From NCBI GenBank assembly GCA_964200185.2, contig CAXNAD020000140.1:1-27687 (forward strand): 27,687 nucleotides of DNA, written 5' to 3'. Positions 10,400 through 20,317 of this stretch are shown here, one piece after another. The stretch is from Choristocarpus tenellus KU-1152. Lineage: Eukaryota > Phaeophyceae. The notes under the pieces were generated by a model, which saw nothing but the letters and a program-made list of their open reading frames with translations, made no database searches and had not been told where the DNA came from. Made by a program: the position numbers and the translations under genes. Position 1 is the first letter of the stretch. Each line of letters begins with the position of its first letter.

Positions 10400-12150
10400 A
10401 AATAGGGAGGCATGGCCATAACGTGTCTAACCCAAGAGCCAAACAAATATTATTTGGCCATCATAGAATATTAAAACATGTTTTAGTTCATCGGTCTCAC
10501 TACTTAGTATGACTGGAGTCACCACCCAGTCATTTATAATCAAGTTGGAACTTGACCGAGTCCATGGCCATCACTGCTCGCATCGACCATTTCAACATAC
10601 CTAGGCCATGGACTGCCTTGCGCCATATGGCTGACTGTAGACATGCTAACAGCCCAGCCTAACGAAAAGCTCTGTAATATCGAGATCAGATCAACACAGG
10701 GTGTAGGATAATTTGCTTCTCCAGTGCCGTTATTTATCACCATGGTTTTTCACAGCCTCACCTTTTCATGACTAATCCCCTTCCTTATCAGCCCTGTCTG
10801 AGGTGCTTGGAACCAGAAATACACCCTCTACTTGCTCATTGCTAATGTTCAGCGTCAAGGCCCGGTATATATCGCTCTACTCTTATCCTAATAGCTGTAG
10901 GCACTTGGCTGCTTGAGGGCGTTGGTGATTCTAAAAGTGTTTTGGGGGATTGGTCAGCCTTGATCTCAAGCCAGGCAATGCCTCTCTTAAGTTAGTTCTG
11001 CAGATTCCCCCACTTGCTTGTCCTTTGGATGCCCGAGCTTGAGGTTTTGAAGAACCTCTATATGGTAGTTGGTGTCCCGCTTAAATTCGTGCCTGTGGTT
11101 GTTTTTCAGGTAGTACTAATACCCTGACCAATCTGCAGGCATTGCTAGTGAAGCTTGGTGGGATTTCCGCTACTGCGCCTGACCACGGTGATCACACCAC
11201 TCTACTGGCTTGTACACAGGATGACTTGGAATATGTGTAGTCTGGAACTCCATCCTTGTAGTAGAACAAATATTTGAGACCATGGAAACAATGCGAGCGA
11301 GAAATCCCACCTACCATTGAACTCCACCCTTCTGTGTTCGCTCGTTTGTGAGTCTTTTCTCGATGACCCTCTAGTGGAGACCTCCATCTTTCCTGTGTAT
11401 TCCAAGATAATCTTGAGAGAGTCAGGATGAGATCTAACAAACGCAATTGCTGTTCCTTTTTCACTTACATGCCAATCATTCTCTTCTGAATCAGAACTTG
11501 TGCAATTCCGGCATGCCAGGCGACTTTGCTACCCATTTTCAACCGGGCAGTTTCGTTTGCCTTGCAAATAATGATGTCCTTGTCGGTGATAGTGGACTTT
11601 CTCAACAAGAATGTTTTCCCCAATAAATAGACTGGGGTTAGCTACCCTTTACTGTTGACTGAGGACATTGCCTCTGATATTGTTAGGGTTAACAGATTAC
11701 TCCTCTGTATTTCTCTCGGAGTCCTTTTTAGTTCGTGCCCTTGGGGCGGTGATTGCTGGAGCACTCAGCGGCCTTAGTGTCCACAATTGGCCATATCCTG
11801 ATTTTCCATCAAACCACACCCCATTTGGAAAATCAGATGACAGAACATGGATGCCTCAGTGAACAGAGGCCATCACAGAGGACTTCAGAATTTCCTAAAT
11901 CACTAAGTAGGTCTTGCGCCCTCTCACCTCCAGGATCGTGCCATCACGCTGTTCTTTGTCGGAGTGTTTTGAGTCCTGACCTCGGACAGAATTCTGGGCC
12001 GAAAAATTGAGACTGACAGGCAATAATGGGATGAGTGAACTAACTGCTCGAACAACGACGATCCTTTGTCCCAGGCATTCCAATAAACACCTGCTTCGAT
12101 AGGTTCATGAAATTCCTGTGCTTTCTCACGGTGTGGGTCAATGTCCACTC
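10400..12150 (-). mobile_element. Degenerate Ty1/copia-like pol relic
   Basis: Minus-strand translation contains, around 11220-11320, the run ISRSHCFHGLKYLFYYKDG followed by PDYTY. It resembles the copia integrase core pattern 'G-P-[IM]-S-x-x-S-x-x-G-x-K-Y-F-x-x-F-x-D-D-x-S-x-Y-T'. At about 10560-10640, MLKWSMRAVMAMDSVKF resembles the 'KW-x-x-AM-x-x-E-x-x-S-L-x-x-N' start of copia reverse transcriptase. The two lie in the order expected for minus-strand pol, with stops and frame shifts between them. The usual integrase DD is changed (KDG). No LTRs or target duplications were identified. This is inference from pattern memory; a protein search is needed. Confidence 0.4.
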
Positions 12151-12176
12151 TTTATTGACACTCCTTCGAAATGCAG

Positions 12177-12285
12177 GTCCAGTTGATCATGCTTGACCTT
12201 GGACTTTTGCGGGCGAAGGACACGGTAGTGGGGAATAATATGCTTCGTGGTGTCAGTGGTGGGGAGAGAAGGCGTGTCACAACAG
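12177..12285 (+). CDS. Exon 6: NBD1 signature motif
   Basis: Begins after [27 protein letters not shown], then [23 protein letters not shown] is the ABC signature (C-loop) and is canonical; by the head-to-tail rule it completes the ATP site whose Walker motifs lie in NBD2. Ends ACAACAG|GTGAGG in phase 1, completing a Gly codon with the next exon. A 235-bp intron follows. Confidence 0.95.
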
Positions 12286-12520
12286 GTGAGGTGTGGGGAC
12301 CTATGCATATGAAAGCATGACTTGTGGTTCTGTTGTTGCTCTCCTTCTGCATGCTACCCCTCTTGGGCAGATTCCTACTCTGAAGTAAGAAGTCAACTCT
12401 CGGTGCACCTCGTTGTCTTCGGCTATTTCTTGCTCTGATGGATTTGCTGCCTTTTTGGTCTGATGTTCCAACCCTTTGAGCGTTTTTTTTTGTTTTTGTT
12501 TGTGTGTTCTTGTAATGCAG

Positions 12521-12618
12521 GAGAGATGCTGTGCGGCCCACAGAGCTGCTTTCTTCTGGACAGCATAAGCACCGGTCTTGATGCGAGCACCACTTTCGAC
12601 ATCATTTTTGCTCTTCGG
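12521..12618 (+). CDS. Exon 7: NBD1 Walker B (Glu replaced by Ser) and D-loop
   Basis: After TAATGCAG the translation is GEMLCGPQSCFLLDSISTGL followed by DAST and TFDIIFALR. Most PDR proteins have DEISTGLD here; this one reads GAC AGC, Asp-Ser, with the Ser codon at 12562-12564. The Glu is the catalytic base in active ABC sites, so the site formed by NBD1 Walker motifs is probably hydrolysis-deficient if a protein is made. Ends CGG|GTGGGT, phase 0. A 276-bp intron with a purine/pyrimidine-rich centre follows. Confidence 0.94.
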
Positions 12619-12894
12619 GTGGGTTTTGCTTGAGAAGCTGACCTCCCTCCGCATGTCTTTTGTTGTTGTTGACAGTAGGCAAAATCTTAACTTCTGTTGA
12701 GCCTTGTACTGTCCATGAGTAATTACTTTACCGTGGCTGCTTGGTCAGCAAAACAAAATACCTCCTCATTACTTCTTGCCTAGAATTTCTTGTTTCTCCT
12801 TTTGAATTTAAAATTTTCTTCATAGTCCACACCACCCCCACCCCCCCATCTCTACTTCTCCCCTTATGCTCCGCATGCTTGAATCAACTCGTAG

Positions 12895-12954
12895 TTGGTA
12901 TGCAAGGAGTTCAATACGACTGCCGTGGTGACACTTCTCCAGCCACCCCCTGAG
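12895..12954 (+). CDS. Exon 8: NBD1 H-loop region
   Basis: Twenty codons after CTCGTAG: LVCKEFNTTAVVTLLQPPPE, ending GAG|GTCAGT in phase 0. LLQPxPE is the PDR form of the NBD1 switch region, with Gln where other ABC proteins have the H-loop His. The start after GTAG is preferred to AAG at 12906 because it restores the family spacing. The intron 12955-13613 includes a GA-rich tract at about 13093-13131. Confidence 0.88.
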
Positions 12955-13092
12955 GTCAGTCCGCTGTACTTCCTGCTAGCCATGTTCCCCTATATGTTCA
13001 CTGATGCACTGTTTTTCTAGAGGGTGCTCCCTTACCTCTACTTTTGTTTTTGTTTTTTGGGTGCGAGTGGATGTCCAGTGAGTGGGTGTGCA

Positions 13093-13131
13093 TTAGAGAG
13101 AGGGAGGGAGAGGGGGAGGGAGGGAGAGTGA
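13093..13131 (+). repeat. GA/GGGA-rich purine tract
   Basis: Degenerate GAGAGAGGGAGGGAG sequence inside the intron between exons 8 and 9. Confidence 0.8.
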
Positions 13132-13613
13132 GTTTAATGCGCTTGTGTGGAGCTGTATCTTTGCATAGGCAGTTTTTCTACCTTCCAGGAATCTTTCCCA
13201 CTATGAAGGTGTGAGACTGATTGCCCTTACCTCTTGGCTCGATATATTCTAAATATATCCATATAGTCTTGATCTGTGCTATCTGTGCCATGTCTAACAT
13301 TAGCATATCTCTCTCAGTTTGTCCTCAATAATTTTATGCAAGGCGGAGTAATCCCTGCAATAGAGAGTAGGTTTGTGGATTTGTGAATTTATGCCCTGAT
13401 AGTGAGCATATATATTCCCCTTCGCAATCACCTACTTCTTACAAGTGTACTTCTACTCAAATCATGCCTTCTCACTCCATTCTCAACACCTCCTTGCTCA
13501 CACCTGTTCAATAGTTCCTGTGTCACTCTCTCAACCCTAGTCTGTTATTTGTTCACAATCAGACGATTTTGCCATGAACTGGAACCCTACCCTGACTTCC
13601 AATGCAATTGCAG

Positions 13614-13711
13614 GTGTATGGATTGTTTGATGAGGTATGTGTCATGGCAGAGGGCTCTGTCATATACCACGGGCCACGGGAGGACTGCATGCCCCACTTC
13701 AACAGCTTGGG
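13614..13711 (+). CDS. Exon 9: end of NBD1
   Basis: After ATTGCAG: VYGLFDEVCVMAEGSVIYHG then PREDCMPHFNSLG, the usual 'FDLFDE-x-x-x-x-x-EG-x-x-x-YHGP' stretch. Ends GG|GTGAGG in phase 2, inside a Gly codon. The intron 13712-14498 shows no gene. Confidence 0.93.
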
Positions 13712-14498
13712 GTGAGGGGGATGGGAAAGGGTGCAGGGAGGAGGGTGGTTGAAGTAACCTCCAATCCAAGTTGTGCTTGTGTAGCAAAATCGTTTGCCAA
13801 TAAGTGTGAATGATGGGATCACTTCTGTAGATGATGGGGGCTTGCATCTCTATATTTCTCTGTGAGCAAATGTCTACACAGTCCCATATTTTTCCAACTG
13901 CAGGATCCCCAGTAGGACTTTCTTTTGTTGCTTCACCAGCTATACTTCCTACCTCATGGGGCATTGAAGGCGTTGAACAAGTAAATAACAAGGTTTCCAA
14001 CTGAATCTATAGCCATTGCCTTTCTGCAGCAATAAGTGTCGTATTCATGCAGTGTGTGCGTCGCTTCATTACATTGCTCGGATGCCTATACATGAAACTG
14101 TAAAATTTGTTGTATATTGTCGAGGTTGGGAAACGTGCCTGAAATAGAAAGGCATTGCACTATTCATGAATTAGAGGAAACACTTCCACGTGATTTCAAA
14201 GAGTGAGATTTTATTCTCTTTGCCCTCATCATGAAGTGGGTATGAATACACAATACCATGCCTACCTCTTCTTACCTCTTCTTGTCTAGACATGCTTACA
14301 CTTTTCGTCTCCGCCCACTTTTCATGTGGCCTCCCTCCACCTTGTCTCATTCTGCCCCCTCAGTCTTCCGAAGACATAAGCAAGTGCCAACTGCCAAAGG
14401 GAAGGGACAGATATGTTTCCCAATGCCTTAACCCCACCCTTTCCCTCCTTCTCCTTCCTGTGATACAAATGAAATATTATGTTGACTTTTCCGAAGAG

Positions 14499-14664
14499 GA
14501 AAGATGAGGCAGACTGGCTAGTTGAGTTGACAGGGGAGATTGGGCGTGCCTACAGGATGGACCCTGCCGAGCTTATGGACAGGGGGCTAGGGCCGCCGCC
14601 TGAGACTCCTCAGGAGTTTAGTGCCAAGTGGCAGGAGACGTCAACCTACAATACCCTTATGGAG
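14499..14664 (+). CDS. Exon 10: NBD1-TMD1 connector (5' boundary uncertain)
   Basis: Translation includes KDEADWLVELTGE then a proline-rich connector ending STYNTLME|GTAGGG. The given start uses the only AG (14497-14498) in phase with exon 9. Family similarity, however, seems to begin earlier, at LTFPKRKDEADWL (from about 14482), and the phase-correct junction for that would lie at 14480/14481, where the genome reads TTAT|G rather than an AG. The acceptor may be mutated, with loss of six residues if the downstream AG is used. The intron after it is 369 bp. Confidence 0.8.
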
Positions 14665-15033
14665 GTAGGGGATGTTTTTTTTTGTGTATTGTGTGTTTGA
14701 TGATTGCATTAGGACGTCCTTGAGCCCTGATGTTGCTACAAAGGGTTGCCATACTTTTGGGTATTTTAGTACTTGTGCTGGTTGCATCAGCGCTTTGTCC
14801 TGAGGACCACTACTCCAAATTTCACCATTGCTGGAAGAATTCTGTCGTACTTCATGATAAAGATATGTTTCGAAATATTTACTCTCACTAAATATCACCT
14901 TCTTCATACACTCTCCCTTTTTTTTTTCATTTCCCAATCCCTCTTCTCTCTTTCCATGTCACAAACACGCAGACATATTCAGACATACACACACACCTGA
15001 CCTGTGACCCTTGCCTGCTGACCTGTTCCACAG

Positions 15034-15205
15034 ACGTTGAGCACCTCTAACGACGATGTGCCCAAGAAGTGGCCTAAGGCATACACACACACACATGGTG
15101 GAAGTTGGTTGTACTACACTCGTCTGTGCTGCCGTAGGCAGTTTTCCCTACTTAGGCGAGATGTATCTTTTGTCAAGAGTCAGGTCTTGATGGCAATTGC
15201 CATGG
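15034..15205 (+). CDS. Exon 11: connector and first half of TM1
   Basis: After TTCCACAG: TLSTSNDDVPKKWPKAY, then the amphipathic 'R-Q-x-x-L-x-x-R-D' connecting helix (LCCRRQFSLLRRD) and the start of TM1 (SQVLMAIAMG). Ends ATGG|GTGAGT in phase 1. The Q-x-x-L-x-R-D pattern is characteristic of PDR proteins just before TM1. The following intron (15206-15683) contains a 19-bp tandem repeat. Confidence 0.93.
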
Positions 15206-15508
15206 GTGAGTTGCTCTCGGTATCACTGCTGTGGAGCTCTGTGGGCGGAGGGGGGAGGGGGGAAGGAGAGTTTTGGAGAAATTATACGAATTTTTACGGT
15301 GCATGGAGTCGGAATTACGAACTGCAAGGATTTTGTTGATGTACTTTGCACCAAGCAATCTATCAAGCGTGATGACAATTTTGTTATTGAAATAAGGTAT
15401 CAAGAATTTACTGATAAATGATACGAAGTATGAAGATAAGTATGTTGCCGTTGTTCAGCCCACAGTACCATGGCGAGTCTGCAATAACAGCAGTGATTTA
15501 TTTAGACT

Positions 15509-15581
15509 AAATAATACGCCGCAATTTAAATAATACGCCGCAATTTAAATAATACGCCGCAATTTAAATAATACGCTGCAG
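15509..15581 (+). repeat. 19-bp tandem repeat, 3.8 copies
   Basis: AAATAATACGCCGCAATTT starts at 15509, 15528, 15547 and 15566. The first three copies are identical; the last ends after AAATAATACGCTGCAG with one substitution. It lies in the intron between exons 11 and 12. Confidence 0.95.
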
Positions 15582-15683
15582 ATGCATACACATTTGTGTC
15601 AATGCTCTTTTCCCTTTGCTCCCCGCGTACTCCTGCCCCCCCCTACTTTTCATTCTTGTGTCTCCTTACTCTGTATGATGCAG

Positions 15684-15745
15684 GGCTGGTAGTGGGATCT
15701 ATTTTCTTTGATCTCGAGCTTGAAGACGCCAATGCCAAGTTTGGG
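15684..15745 (+). CDS. Exon 12: TM1 second half
   Basis: After ATGATGCAG: GLVVGSIFFDLELEDANAKF ending in Gly at GGG|GTGAGG. It completes TM1 and gives the family 'G-x-x-x-G-S-x-F' and 'NAxxxxG' motifs. Phase 1 to phase 0. A 375-bp intron with a T-run follows. Confidence 0.94.
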
Positions 15746-16120
15746 GTGAGGCCGTATACTTCTGACTTGTGTGTGAATATTTTCACCCACTAAATTATTT
15801 ATCGTTATCAAGGACATCCCTATAGTACAACGTATTGAGCTTTTCCTGTTGTTGAACAAAATGAATTGCACTACTATGTGCTCTTTTTGTGTGGTTGCTG
15901 GTTTTGACGTTTTGTCATTAACGATGGTGGGAGCAGACACAGGCAGTTCCCCCACCTGACCCTTCCAGTCATTCTTACTTCTTTTGATGTACCCGTGTTT
16001 TTTTTTTTTGAAGCGCACTGATTTGTTCACACCCATCCCTCTCTGACTTGACTGATGCCAATCATTGTTGGCGGACAAATTGGAACACCATCAATTGTGC
16101 TGTGTCGCAAACTACTCAAG

Positions 16121-16168
16121 TTTGTCTTCTTCTCCTTGCTATTCCTCGCCACTGGAGGCATGGCCCAG
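16121..16168 (+). CDS. Exon 13: TM2
   Basis: Sixteen codons, FVFFSLLFLATGGMAQ, after CTCAAG and before CAG|GTGCAT, phase 0 at both ends. It encodes TM2 and fits the family 'xLFFxLxFxxxGxMAE' pattern. It is the smallest exon in the gene. The intron 16169-16630 shows no gene. Confidence 0.9.
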
Positions 16169-16630
16169 GTGCATGGATGTTCTCGTTGTTTTGGGGAGAG
16201 GGAGGTCAAGGATTGGGCTAAGGGGAAAGGGTTTGTGGTTAGGGAATGGAGGGGGCTAAGGGGGTATATTTATGAATTCCTTTTATTTCTTTGTACAGAG
16301 GGCGTTGCAACACTATCCATCGAACAGGATATCCCCCCCCCTTCCCCCTATGGATGGACCAGCTTAATGGTAGCGTTTGGACTTTTGAAATGATACGTGA
16401 ACTATAGGGTAAGAAACTTGTTGAGAAAATGAGGGAGGTAGCTCTACACTACTGGTGTAAGGGATAATTGAAACTTCAAGTCTGGATCCACTGCTATCTG
16501 AATGTCATGCATACATACCTTGTCCCTCTCTTACCCAAACATCTCCCTCTATCTCTTCCAACTTGGCGATTGACTTGCCGTTTGTCTCTTTCTTCTGTGT
16601 TCGCTGCATCTGCTTTATTTGAGGAAACAG

Positions 16631-16741
16631 ATCCCTACAGCGGTGGCCAACCGCAGTGTGTTACACAAACAGGCTGACGCTGGCTTCTATCCCACATCAT
16701 GTGAATTGGTGGCCTCTGTCATCGCTTCTAACCTTGTCACG
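16631..16741 (+). CDS. Exon 14: TM2-TM3 loop and TM3 start
   Basis: Thirty-seven codons after AAACAG: IPTAVANRSVLHKQADAGFY then PTSCELVASVIASNLVT. This is the conserved 'R-x-V-x-x-K-Q-R-x-x-x-F-Y' segment with the start of TM3. Ends ACG|GTCAGC, phase 0. The 315-bp intron after it carries CA/CACG microsatellite sequence. Confidence 0.95.
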
Positions 16742-16883
16742 GTCAGCCACACATTTTTTTTATTCGCATGTTTTCCCTCGGGAGTCAGCCTTCCTTGACT
16801 CTTTATTTTTATTCTCTTCCAGCCAACACTCGAGCAGTATTATTTTCATTTTTCGTCCTGGCCATTCAACTGTACAGCATCCT

Positions 16884-16941
16884 CACACACCCACACACTC
16901 ACAAGTTCAACACACACGCACACACGCACACACACACACAT
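16884..16941 (+). repeat. CA-rich microsatellite
   Basis: Interrupted (CA)n with CACG and CACC variants, in the intron between exons 14 and 15. It gives long spurious open frames rich in His and Thr. Confidence 0.9.
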
Positions 16942-17056
16942 TCCATGGTTCTCAAACTCTAAAGCACCAGAAAGGTCACCGAGTATTATACTTCAAATTT
17001 TTCTTGAGTTTTAAGGGTATCTTAGTTTTCACATGTCCTGCTCTTGGATTGAACAG

Positions 17057-17153
17057 GGGATTCAAGCAGTGATATACGCCCCCCTGATGTACTTCATGGC
17101 TAGTTTCACCTCCTCTGATGGAGGGTGGCGCTTCTTCACTTTTATGGTGATTG
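17057..17153 (+). CDS. Exon 15: TM3 and TM4 start
   Basis: After TTGAACAG: GIQAVIYAPLMYFMASF, then SSDGGWRFFTFMVI, ending ATTG|GTGAGG in phase 1. It joins TM3 to TM4 with the short polar loop typical of the family ('Y-[WF]-M-x-x-[FL]-...-RFF-F'). The intron 17154-18005 contains a pyrimidine tract and a telomere-like repeat. Confidence 0.93.
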
Positions 17154-17819
17154 GTGAGGAGCTTGGTCTGTGGCTGGTCCCTTCGAGTCAGTTCTATGTG
17201 TCCTTAAACAGGGATCCTAACCCCTAGAGAACCTACATTTTTTTTCATGCTGTCCACCTTCCAGTTCCACTGGAGTCAAATGACACAGCTTTGTATCCAC
17301 CCACTCGTAGGCAATATATCTATGTGTTATCCCCGCCACTAGATATGACATATTTATTGCCCATACGATGCAGTAGATATACCTTCAATGTGATTAATTG
17401 TCTTGTTATATGAAAAATTTAGCTGGATAGTCATACAACCCTTAAAGTATGCACGTTTTGGCCGCTTGCATTTTGTCATTTTTAAGACCTGTGCAATACA
17501 TCCTGTTTTCTTGACTTGGTGTACAATATCATGCCCTGAAAACAGACTCATCGTTGAGTAGAGAGGCTGGTGAAAGAAATCGCCAAAATTGAGTGAAGGC
17601 CCTATAATTATGAGGATCCGCTAGAATGGTCAGAAAACGTTTGTACATTTCAGATAGGTTATAGTATCTTTCAATGTCACACTTAATAAACCCTCTCTTG
17701 ATAGGACAAGCAAATGATCATGACCTCTGCATTTGTGCTGGGAAAAGGTGACCGTTTGCACTATATTTTCTCATCCATAGGAGCCAGTGTGGCGAAGAAA
17801 TGGTCTAACCAACCTCGCT

Positions 17820-17931
17820 TCCCTTCCCCTTCCCCTTCCCCTCTCACTACAACCCATTGTTACACACTCTAATATCAAAACCTAGAATTTCCCCTGACTC
17901 TAACCTAACCCTAACCCTAAACCTAACCCTT
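17820..17931 (+). repeat. Pyrimidine tract followed by telomere-like repeat
   Basis: CCCCTT units occur at about 17820-17845. At 17900-17931 there are CTAACCTAACCCTAACCCTA and one CCCTAAA-type step, resembling TTAGGG/TTTAGGG telomere repeats in reverse. It lies inside the intron between exons 15 and 16. Confidence 0.75.
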
Positions 17932-18005
17932 ACATACTCTGGAGTCGTATTTTCAGTCCACTGCCAATTTGCTTTTCATGTACCCGTTTTCTGTCCTCAC
18001 CCCAG

Positions 18006-18082
18006 TAATGGTGACTATCATCAACCTAGCGCAGTGGTTTCGCCTCCTTCCCATGATTTTGCCCGACTTCACTGTTGCACAG
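18006..18082 (+). CDS. Exon 16: TM4 end and loop
   Basis: Starts TA after CACCCCAG, completing a Val codon: VMVTIINLAQWFRLLPMI then LPDFTVAQ, ending CAG|GTGCGA. Corresponds to the family 'FFR-x-[IL]-x-x-x-x-x-x-x-x-VA' loop between TM4 and TM5. Phase agrees on both sides. The 1125-bp intron that follows holds a 94-codon minus-strand ORF (18105-18389) of no recognisable family. Confidence 0.9.
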
Positions 18083-19207
18083 GTGCGATATCTTGTTCCA
18101 CCTTTCAAATTGTTGTAATGTAGCATGACTTGCCACCCCCAGACAACCTGTATTTCGTTGTGCAGACTGGTGTTGAGATTGGGTGAGGGTCCGGAGTGAC
18201 ATTGAGGATGAGAGTGGAATTGCAGTCTTCTGAAGTCAACTCTTTCAAAGTTGCTGTTGCTTTCTTTGCCAAATTTGAAGTAAAGTCCACGATCTGAAGG
18301 CAGCCTGTCGCGTTATTGAGCTTATTGTGCGCTCTGCTACATACAATACACAATATTGAGTACAACATTATAAATTGTGATAGCTTCAAAGAAGAATGCA
18401 GGGGGAGGGGACGCAGGAGGGGTCGAATACAAATTATATGTTAGAAATCAGGTTCTTGTGCCATGGGCTATAGATATAATACCTACACTGTGATTTAATA
18501 TCTGTATGCACGTGAAGGACAATTGAGAGTTGTCAAGCATGGAGCTCAAGTAGGGTGGCAAGTAGGTGCTACTGAGTCTGCTATTCTATAGGAATATTAT
18601 ACATGCACTGCACCTTACTACCAAATGTATGAGTTTTATCAAGGCAGGAGTTTCAATTTGGGTGCTGTACTCTGAAGTGTTCATGTTTGAATTGTAGTTT
18701 GATGCCGCTGATTGCAAATCAAGGTGAAAGTGATTTATGGACTTTCATGTGTTTTGGCCTATGGATCCCTGTCGCAAGTCAACACATGCATAATCACTCT
18801 TCAAGGGTCCAATCACAGGAAATTACCCATTTGTCTTGAATTTTATTTCAGAGTGCAAGATTAGACTGACAGTAGAGCAATAAGTATTGATCTTGTTTGG
18901 TCTTTCCCTGGGAATCATTCCTCAGGTTCATTTTGATTCAGCTTTCCTTCCACCATGTTTACTTTTGTGTCAATTCCTTGTTGAGTGGTTCATTGTGGCT
19001 TGAAATATGTTATTTATTTAGGGACAGGGCGTGAACAAAGTTGCGGAGGAAATGCATACATATCTGCAGGTCTGGATTTTTTCTTCTTTTATGGTGTTCA
19101 CCGTTGACCTCATGCCTCGGCCTTTGCATCATAGTCAGTTCTTCTCTTCTGTGTGAAATTTAGCAAGCAACCTGTGTACCTGATGTGTTGATGTATTTGA
19201 CATGCAG

Positions 19208-19294
19208 GGGGCAGGAGGCGTTAGCGTCCTGCTCACCATCCTATTTGGAGGATACCTCATTCCCGCCAACATCATCCTAGACTTCTGGATATGG
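19208..19294 (+). CDS. Exon 17: TM5
   Basis: Twenty-nine codons after ACATGCAG: GAGGVSVLLTILFGGYLIPA then NIILDFWIW, ending TGG|GTGAGA in phase 0. 'FGG-[YF]-[LI]-IP' followed by 'W-W-x-W' is diagnostic of ABCG/PDR TM5. The intron 19295-20188 shows no gene. Confidence 0.95.
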
Positions 19295-20188
19295 GTGAGA
19301 GTTGAAAATACCAGTCGATTGTGGCGCAAATGGGATGCATTTGCGCCACTTACCCGTGCACACTGTGGAATTATTCCCCCTCCTGATATGCTGGTTGAGT
19401 TAGTGTATCAATTGTTTCCCCACAACTCCTTAGGTGGAGTAGAGGAAAATAGTCCTCCTTGTATTTCAACTGTGTAAATGATGTACTGTAGTTGGGGCTC
19501 TCAATGCCACCAATATATGTTGGCGGATTGTGAACTCAAGAGTGAGAAGACACTGGATGGATTCCTTTTATGTATTTGACTTCACAGTGTCTTTCCTGGG
19601 GGCTCTTGAAGTGAGGACTTTGACACACGAAAGAAATCGTTCATCTGATAGAGGCTAAGAATTGCTGGTCCTTCAAACCTACAGTGGTGAAATCGCTTTC
19701 TGCACTTCCTTTATTACTTAAGCCTTGATTCGCTTTCAAGCAAGAGTGCCTTTGATTCACTTCCAGAGAGAAGATGATGGAGGGAGGGGTATTGAACCTG
19801 CATAAATCAGTTGGTCATGCTTTCCCCCCCAGTTCCTTACTGCCTGCACATAGCTGTATTGGTCTCCAGAAGTTCACAATGTGCACTCACTACTGTGTGA
19901 TTCAATACACCACAAACAACCGTGAAGGAATTGGCTTGTCTCTCTTCACCCAAAGGTGAGCATTGTATACCTCTCTACACTTGATGTAGTGCTTCCTTCT
20001 TTGCAACTAGTCTCCATTGATGTTACAGCATGTTGTTTCGTTCTGCTTGATAGCCATCTACTCTGAGTATTCTCATTAACCCTTTGGTCTGTGTCCTCTT
20101 TATCCCACTGCTGATTCCCTGCCCCCACCCCCACCCGCTAATGTCTGCTTGTCATGGATGTCTTGATGCGCTGCTTGAACAATTTCAG

Positions 20189-20317
20189 CTTTTTCACATC
20201 AATCCCATTGCCTGGGCCTTCAGAGGTTGTGTGCTCAATGAATTTCAGAGCGATGAATATCGGGCTGTATGTGGGGTAGTCAATCCTGATGGCTCGTGTG
20301 CAAAGGACTTGGGGAAG
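20189..20317 (+). CDS. Exon 18: extracellular loop with NPxAxAFR motif
   Basis: Forty-three codons after AATTTCAG: LFHINPIAWAFRGCVLNEF, then QSDEYRAVC and three further residues groups ending GSCAKDLGK. This matches the PDR 'NP-[LM]-A-[YW]-AF-x-x-x-x-x-NEF' motif and the cysteine-bearing extracellular loop before TM6. AAG|GTCAAC at 20317 is chosen over GTATGG 11 bp downstream because only it is in phase with exon 19. The intron 20318-21405 shows no gene. Confidence 0.94.

Larger units (their letters stand above)
9589..12176 (+). other. Intron 5, 2588 bp, enlarged by a retroelement relic
   Basis: Exons 5 and 6 join in phase ([15 protein letters not shown]) with no missing family segment, so the whole interval is intron. 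It is several times longer than most other introns here. It contains an (AT)n tract at 10313-10338 and, on the minus strand between about 10400 and 12150, stretches resembling Ty1/copia polyprotein. Confidence 0.85.

Noticed and set aside
12152-12654. Minus-strand ORFs of 60-129 codons
   Set aside because: They are antisense shadows of exons 6 and 7, whose + strand translation is clearly NBD1.
16656-17072. 138-codon ORF, rich in His and Thr
   Set aside because: It runs through a CA microsatellite and overlaps exons 14 and 15 in another frame.
18105-18389. Minus-strand 94-codon ORF with a hydrophobic N-terminus
   Set aside because: It lies inside an intron, matches no family I recognise, and has no supporting structure; kept only as a note.
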